Shown in pieces: positions 6,396 through 6,902 of a stretch of 6,902 nt of DNA. Location: NCBI GenBank assembly GCA_028687395.1, contig JAQUAE010000095.1, positions 1 to 6,902 on the forward strand. Reading direction: 5' to 3'. Source of the DNA: Anaerolineales bacterium (GTDB lineage Bacteria; Chloroflexota; Anaerolineae; Anaerolineales; UBA4823). A program made the position numbers and the translations under genes. The notes beneath the pieces are model-generated. The model worked only from the letters and a program-made list of their open reading frames with translations, had not been told where the DNA came from and made no database searches. The stretch's first letter is position 1. Each line of letters starts with the position of its first letter.

Positions 6396-6838
6396 CTTTC
6401 ACTCTCCGTGTGTCGATCTCCAAGCAAGTCCGAGCGCAAGGGGTTCTTCCCCATGGTTTTAATGCGCTCAGTCATTTGAGTGGCGGCAGCCACAAATTCG
6501 CCGGCCATCGCCGAGGATAAATTCACCATCTCCACGCGTTCGGGTTCGAGGCCGATCTGCTGGAGGATGTTGCGCACGTGTTCCACCCTGCGCCTGGCGT
6601 TGGCATTACCTTCCAGGTAATGACAGTCGCCGGGCAGTCAACCCGCGACCAGGACGCCGTCGGCGCCGTCCTCGATCGCCCTGAGCGCCATGAGCGTGTC
6701 CAGCTTTCCCGTACAGGGCAGCAGGACGATCTTGATAGCAGGCGGGTATTGCATGCGTAAGCCGCCTGCCAGGTCGGCTGCGGCGTAGGCGCAATGTTCG
6801 CAACAATAGGCGATGATGTGATACCCGTTTGTTTCCAT
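6392..6838 (-). CDS. mvhD: MvhD-family hydrogenase/HdrA delta subunit, predicted selenoprotein (in-frame TGA = Sec67)
   Basis: MvhD is the small [2Fe-2S] protein that feeds electrons into HdrA in methanogens and acetogens. The frame from ATG 6838 to TGA 6392 encodes 148 residues, the usual family size, if the single TGA at 6640-6638 is read through. Upstream of it are CCEHCAYAAADLAGG (12-26), YPPAIKIVLLPCTGKLD (31-47) and GADGVLVAG (58-66). Downstream the same frame continues with LPGDCHYLEGN (68-78) and the conserved helical C terminus. The family motif is GCxPGDCHY, so TGA sits exactly at a conserved Cys, and Sec-containing VhuD/MvhD proteins are known from methanococci. A SECIS-like stem-loop follows the TGA. 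GAGGAG lies 9 bases before the ATG; the stop overlaps metV by four bases. The alternative, a nonsense mutation or read error, fits the hairpin and intact downstream frame less well. Standard annotation would give two fragments. Confidence 0.88.
6591..6636 (-). promoter_or_regulatory. Bacterial SECIS-like stem-loop within mvhD
   Basis: Immediately 3' of the UGA the minus strand folds into a long hairpin. The upper stem is a perfect 7 bp, CAUUACC (6622-6616) with GGUAAUG (6610-6604), closing a UGGAA loop (6615-6611). Below an asymmetric internal loop (ACUGU/CCAA), GGCG (6631-6628) pairs with CGCC (6599-6596). After a C/A mismatch, UGCC (6636-6633) pairs with GGCG (6594-6591), ending in a U-G wobble. 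The loop begins 22 bases after UGA and has G among its first two bases, both as expected for SelB-recognised bacterial SECIS elements. Confidence 0.75.
6638..6640 (-). other. In-frame UGA, predicted selenocysteine codon of mvhD
   Basis: Minus-strand context is GCG GGT TGA CTG CCC GGC GAC TGT, read A-G-U-L-P-G-D-C. It is the only stop between the mvhD start and end, with no shift of frame, and one base change away from TGT or TGC at a position where the family has Cys. It lies five residues before the conserved C72. Confidence 0.83.
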
Positions 6839-6863
6839 AACGCATGGCTCCTCTTGGTGAGAG

Positions 6864-6902
6864 TCAATCCAATAAGTGATCTAATCCGCCGGCTGCAGAG
6901 CA
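6864..6902 (-). CDS. Probable C-terminal end of the upstream operon gene (HdrA expected)
   Basis: Reading in from the right edge on the minus strand, one frame gives CSAAGGLDHLLD and then TGA at 6866-6864, 25 bases before the mvhD start. That spacing and a ribosome site in the gap fit a gene immediately upstream in the operon. In related clusters the partner of mvhD and hdrCB is hdrA, the flavin-bifurcating subunit, which is otherwise missing here. Twelve residues cannot establish identity, so hdrA is inferred from context only. Confidence 0.4.
   Translation of the reverse strand, partial: CSAAGGLDHLLD

Noticed and set aside
6392..6586. mvhD as a pseudogene or as two separate small genes
   Set aside because: Both parts share one frame with no indel, the stop is specifically TGA at a conserved Cys, the sequence between the TGA and the next ATG/GTG is fully conserved family sequence, and a SECIS-like hairpin follows.
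6606..6845. 79-residue minus-strand frame starting at an ATG seven bases upstream of the mvhD start, nearer the ribosome site
   Set aside because: It is arginine-rich, has no family features and lies out of frame over the mvhD region, which encodes clear MvhD motifs. The ATG at 6838 in the mvhD frame is kept despite its 9-base spacing.
1..6902. CRISPR array, tRNA, rRNA, insertion sequence or phage genes
   Set aside because: No regularly spaced repeats, cloverleaf structure, transposase motifs or terminal inverted repeats were seen on either strand.

Overview
The window looks like part of the chromosome of an anaerobic, moderately GC-rich bacterium with strong Shine-Dalgarno sites and densely packed genes. 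The enzyme set points to an organism with a Wood-Ljungdahl or other folate C1 pathway, and the reading of mvhD given here requires selenocysteine insertion. A Chloroflexota (Anaerolineae-like) or acetogenic Firmicutes-like origin is possible. This is inference only; no rRNA or other marker is present.

Layout. (1) Positions 1-515, plus strand: the 3' part of an alkaline-phosphatase-superfamily phosphodiesterase, followed by an intrinsic-type hairpin (524-549). (2) Positions 616-2061, minus strand: a MocR-type regulator (GntR winged helix fused to a PLP aminotransferase fold), probably starting at a TTG codon behind a near-perfect Shine-Dalgarno. (3) Positions 2062-2241: an AT-rich divergent regulatory region with direct and inverted repeats and TATAAT boxes on both strands. 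(4) Positions 2242-2577, plus strand: a small DUF2917 protein. (5) Positions 2579-3133, minus strand: an unrecognised protein with a C-terminal CxxC...CxxC pair. (6) Positions 3227-6902, minus strand: a compact operon transcribed as [probable hdrA end] - mvhD - metV - metF - hdrCB.

The operon is the most interesting part. Its gene set matches the MetFV-HdrABC-MvhD methylenetetrahydrofolate reductase complex known from Moorella thermoacetica, which is proposed to couple methylene-THF reduction to flavin-based electron bifurcation through HdrA. Two features stand out. HdrC and HdrB are fused into one 475-residue protein, as in methanogen HdrD, with all cluster ligands of both halves in place. 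The mvhD gene is interrupted by a single in-frame TGA exactly where the family carries a conserved cysteine. That TGA is followed by a stem-loop with the geometry of a bacterial SECIS element, so I read the gene as a 148-residue selenoprotein (Sec67) and not as a broken gene. A conventional gene caller would split or truncate it.
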